NCBI RefSeq assembly: GCF_022346605.1
Contig: NZ_JAKRNT010000001.1
Location: 372,001 to 436,000 of the forward strand
From: Sporosarcina sp. ACRSL
GTDB taxonomy: Bacteria; Bacillota; Bacilli; Bacillales_A; Planococcaceae
DNA length: 64,000 nucleotides
Direction: 5' to 3'
In this document: positions 61,385-64,000 of the stretch, piece by piece
How the letters are laid out: each line of letters opens with the position of its first letter
Position numbering within the stretch: the first letter of the stretch is position 1
Notes under the pieces: model-generated
Database searches by the model: none
What the model saw: only the letters and a program-made list of their open reading frames with translations
What the model was told of the DNA's origin: nothing
Translations under genes and position numbers: made by a program

Positions 61385-63031
61385 ATGTTATCATCGATCA
61401 CAAGACCGAAAGTGAAACAATTCATGCGCGACTATCAGTTTGACCTGCTCGTCATTGGAGGTGGGATTACCGGTGCCGGTATTGCCCTAGATGCAGTGAC
61501 AAGGGGATTATCTGTCGCTCTCGTTGATATGCAGGATTTTGCGGCAGGCACTTCCAGCCGCTCGACGAAGCTCATCCATGGCGGATTGCGTTATTTAAAA
61601 CAGATGGAGTTGAAAATCGTTTCGGAAACCGGTAGGGAAAGGGATATCGTCTATCGAAATGCACTCCATGTGACAGAGCCCGAGCGGATGCTTCTCCCTT
61701 TCCATAAAGGCGGCTCATTTGGCAAGCTGACAACTTCAGCAGGATTATTCGTCTATGATAAATTGGCAGGCGTGAAAAAAGAGGAACGTCGTGAAATGCT
61801 GACTGCTGAAGAGACGCTTGAAATGGAACCTTTACTCCGGGAGGAAGGCTTACTTGGCGGCGGACATTATGTAGAATATAGGACAGACGATGCCAGACTG
61901 ACGATAGAGGTATTGAAAAAGGCGGCTCAGAAAGGTGCACTTTGCCTAAATTATATGAAAGTGGAGCAGTTTCGATATATGGAAGGGAAAGTTGCCGGGG
62001 TCAATGTACGGGACATGCTCACAGGCGACGAAATGGACATCAGCGCCTCCGTAGTCGTCAACGCAACTGGACCTTGGGTGGATGAAATACGCGCAAAAGA
62101 TGAATTGTCAAACGACAAACGTTTACGGTTGACGAAAGGTACCCATATTGTAATCGACCAGGCAATTTTCCCTTTACGCCAAGCTGTTTATTTTGATTCA
62201 CCGGACGGCAGAATGATTTTCGCAATTCCAAGGGGCAATAAAGCCTATATTGGAACGACTGATACATTTTACGATGGCGATCTGACGAACCCGATTGCGA
62301 CTGAGGCGGATATTTCTTATCTCCTAGAAGCCCTTCACTATATGTTCCCTTCTGTAAAAGCCGGACGCAATGATATCGAATCAACTTGGGCAGGCGTCCG
62401 TCCGCTAATTTACGAAGAAGGAAAAGACGCTTCCGAAATTTCACGTAAGGATGAAATTTGGGGATCTGGCACAGGATTGATTACAATTGCGGGCGGTAAA
62501 TTGACCGGCTATCGAAAAATGGCGGAAACGGTTGTAGATCAAGTCGTTCAACGATTTCCAACTACATCATTCGGCCCGTGCATAACAGAGCATCTTCCAT
62601 TGTCGGGCGGAGACTTTGAAAGCGAAGAACAGTTTGCTGCTTTCCTTAACAGCAAATCGAACGAAGCCGAATTATACGGACTGACAAAGGAAGAGGGACT
62701 GAAGCTTGCTTCCTTGTACGGGACGAATGTCGATCACGTCTTTACCTATGTGAGTGCTGTTTCAACAGATACTACAGAGCTGCCAGCTGTTTGGAAAGCG
62801 GAAGTACTCTATGCGATTCATCACGAAATGGCAATGACACCATCGGACTTCTTCATTCGCAGGAAAGGTGATCTCTTTTTCAATATGATCTATGCAAAAC
62901 TTTACAAAGAGGCAGTGACGGATTATATTGGCGCGATTCTTTCCTATTCAGCGAAGATGAAAGAGCGTTATCTTTCCCAATTGGAGCAACAGATAAAAGA
63001 AGCTGAAGGAAAGGTTGGTGAGCGTGTTTGA
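61385..63031 (+). CDS. glpD: Aerobic glycerol-3-phosphate dehydrogenase
   Basis: 548 aa FAD enzyme oxidising glycerol 3-phosphate to DHAP and passing electrons to the quinone pool at the membrane. FAD motif VIGGGITGAGIALDAVTRG near 25-45, the SSRSTKLIHGGLRYLKQ motif, and a C-terminal helical domain. ATG 61385 after GGAGGG, 17 bp after glpK. The longer in-frame TTG start overlaps glpK and is not conserved. Stop overlaps the next TTG start (TTGA). Confidence 0.96.
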   Translation: MLSSITRPKVKQFMRDYQFDLLVIGGGITGAGIALDAVTRGLSVALVDMQDFAAGTSSRSTKLIHGGLRYLKQMELKIVSETGRERDIVYRNALHVTEPERMLLPFHKGGSFGKLTTSAGLFVYDKLAGVKKEERREMLTAEETLEMEPLLREEGLLGGGHYVEYRTDDARLTIEVLKKAAQKGALCLNYMKVEQFRYMEGKVAGVNVRDMLTGDEMDISASVVVNATGPWVDEIRAKDELSNDKRLRLTKGTHIVIDQAIFPLRQAVYFDSPDGRMIFAIPRGNKAYIGTTDTFYDGDLTNPIATEADISYLLEALHYMFPSVKAGRNDIESTWAGVRPLIYEEGKDASEISRKDEIWGSGTGLITIAGGKLTGYRKMAETVVDQVVQRFPTTSFGPCITEHLPLSGGDFESEEQFAAFLNSKSNEAELYGLTKEEGLKLASLYGTNVDHVFTYVSAVSTDTTELPAVWKAEVLYAIHHEMAMTPSDFFIRRKGDLFFNMIYAKLYKEAVTDYIGAILSYSAKMKERYLSQLEQQIKEAEGKVGERV

Positions 63032-63942
63032 ATGAAAAGACGATAAAGATGTCCGACGGTTTTTCCATCCATACTGTTTTTACAAGGCCTTCTGATCGAC
63101 CGCTAGCACATATCCATCTGCTGCATGGCATGGCAGAGCACATTGGACGGTATAAAGAGTTTATGGCATATCTCGCAGATGAAGGCTTTGCCGTTTCCGC
63201 ACATGATCATCGCGGCCACGGTCAGACCGCAACATTGAATGGAAAATTGGGTCATTTCGGCGATTCGACAGGCTTCGATCGTATCGTTGAAGACGCCCAT
63301 GAAATCATCGGCTTTTATCGGAATGAATTTCAAACACCAAAATTGATCCTTTTCGGACATAGCATGGGGTCATTTGTTGCGAGGAGATACGCGCAAAGAT
63401 ACGGAAATGATCTTTACAAACTGATTTGTTCGGGCACTGCCGGCGACCCTGGACTCAGCCGGGTCGGCGGACAAGCAATAGCTTACCTGAAAGGCAAGGC
63501 AACAAAATTTGATGAACCCGATTATTTTATAAATAAATTGGTGTTCGGTGCATTCAATAAAACAGTAAGCGAACCGAGAACCCCTTTCGACTGGCTGACG
63601 AAAGACAAAGAGACGGTAGAGAGATATATAAATGACCCATTATGTGGTTTCGTTCCGACAACCCGTTTTTTCATCGATCTGTTTGACGGGTTAGCAAAAA
63701 TCAATGACCGTGAAAAAATACGGGAAATTCCAAGCGGATTGCCAATCCTACTCCTATCTGGATTGGATGACCCTGTTGGTCTGAAAGGAAAAGGGGTTTG
63801 GCAGGCTGCTGAGCAATTTACCGATGTCGGAATAACAAATATAACGGTGATGCTCTATGAAGGCGGTCGCCATGAAATGTTGAACGAAGTGAATCGGAAA
63901 CAAGTATTTAATTTCATTACAGATTGGATAATAGAAGAATGA
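63028..63942 (+). CDS. Alpha/beta hydrolase (monoacylglycerol lipase/lysophospholipase-like)
   Basis: 304 aa serine hydrolase. HLLHGMAEHIGRY oxyanion region, DHRGHGQT, nucleophile in GHSMGS, a later Asp in SGLDDPVG and His in GGRHEMLNE complete a visible Ser-Asp-His triad. No signal peptide. Coupled to glpD by a TTGA overlap and to miaA by ATGA. Releasing glycerol from acylglycerols would feed GlpK/GlpD, but that link is inference. ATG 63049 is an alternative start. Confidence 0.88.
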   Translation: MNEKTIKMSDGFSIHTVFTRPSDRPLAHIHLLHGMAEHIGRYKEFMAYLADEGFAVSAHDHRGHGQTATLNGKLGHFGDSTGFDRIVEDAHEIIGFYRNEFQTPKLILFGHSMGSFVARRYAQRYGNDLYKLICSGTAGDPGLSRVGGQAIAYLKGKATKFDEPDYFINKLVFGAFNKTVSEPRTPFDWLTKDKETVERYINDPLCGFVPTTRFFIDLFDGLAKINDREKIREIPSGLPILLLSGLDDPVGLKGKGVWQAAEQFTDVGITNITVMLYEGGRHEMLNEVNRKQVFNFITDWIIEE

Positions 63943-64000
63943 AACAAACAAATAAAGTCATCGCAATTGTCGGACCGACTGCATCCGGCAAAACGTCGCT
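63939..64000 (+). CDS. miaA: tRNA dimethylallyltransferase (partial, cut by window end)
   Basis: The first 20 codons are in the window: after MKQTNKV the P-loop IVGPTASGKTS matches MiaA, and its position after mutL fits. Overlaps the hydrolase stop (ATGA). MiaA makes i6A37, the substrate of MiaB encoded at 52425. Confidence 0.9.
   Translation, partial: MKQTNKVIAIVGPTASGKTS

Overview
The window is chromosomal core DNA of a low-to-mid GC endospore-forming member of Bacillales, most likely Planococcaceae (Sporosarcina-like). Support: gene order is almost collinear with the Bacillus subtilis rpsB-to-miaA segment. Genes for dipicolinate synthase, SpoIIIE, SpoVS and CotE are present. Non-ATG starts (TTG, GTG, one CTG) sit behind strong GGAGG sites, and the intergenic repeats are of a kind I associate with Bacillales. 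The genus call is inference from memory, not from a search. Every intact gene is on the + strand.

Layout. 1-13811: translation and envelope genes rpsB, tsf, pyrH, frr, uppS, cdsA, dxr, rasP, proS, polC. 14152-24447: the nusA-infB operon (rimP, nusA, ylxR, ylxQ, infB, ylxP, rbfA, truB, ribC), then rpsO and pnp. 24536-29673: mlpA, ymxH, dipicolinate synthase dpaA/dpaB, asd, dapA. 30087-40049: rnjB, spoIIIE, a GntR regulator and a four-gene BMP-type nucleoside ABC importer. 40216-47283: ymfF, ymfH, ymfI, ymfK, ymfM, pgsA, cinA. 47459-55133: recA, rny, ymdB, spoVS, miaB, ymcA, cotE. 55253-64000: mutS, mutL, then glpK, glpD and an alpha/beta hydrolase, and the first 62 bases of miaA.

How the genes work together. 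Translation factors and ribosomal proteins (S2, EF-Ts, RRF, IF2, RbfA, RimP, S15) sit with RNA processing and decay (PNPase, RNase J-type, RNase Y, MiaB, RicA), isoprenoid/phospholipid synthesis (UppS, CdsA, Dxr, PgsA) and DNA replication/repair (PolC, RecA, MutSL). Aspartate semialdehyde made by Asd goes through DapA to the precursor of lysine, cell wall and, in the mother cell, dipicolinate (DpaAB).

What stands out. I do not see a new multi-gene defence or metabolic system, and most of the window is ordinary core genome. The unusual material is: (i) several families of structured intergenic repeats, including a four-copy tandem hairpin array at 51749-51988, an element with short terminal inverted repeats inside rpsB-tsf, and a ~125-bp element whose terminal arms show compensatory base changes between two copies; (ii) cotE beginning at a CTG codon; (iii) glycerol kinase with Val at residue 230, where the HPr-phosphorylated His is expected; (iv) an RNase J paralogue with two altered metal-site motif residues; (v) a cysteine-free RicA/YmcA; (vi) an IF2 with a GNR-repeat N-terminus; (vii) loss of several genes expected from B. 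subtilis synteny (ylxY, dapG, tepA, ymfJ, tdh-kbl). Comparisons with B. subtilis are from memory.
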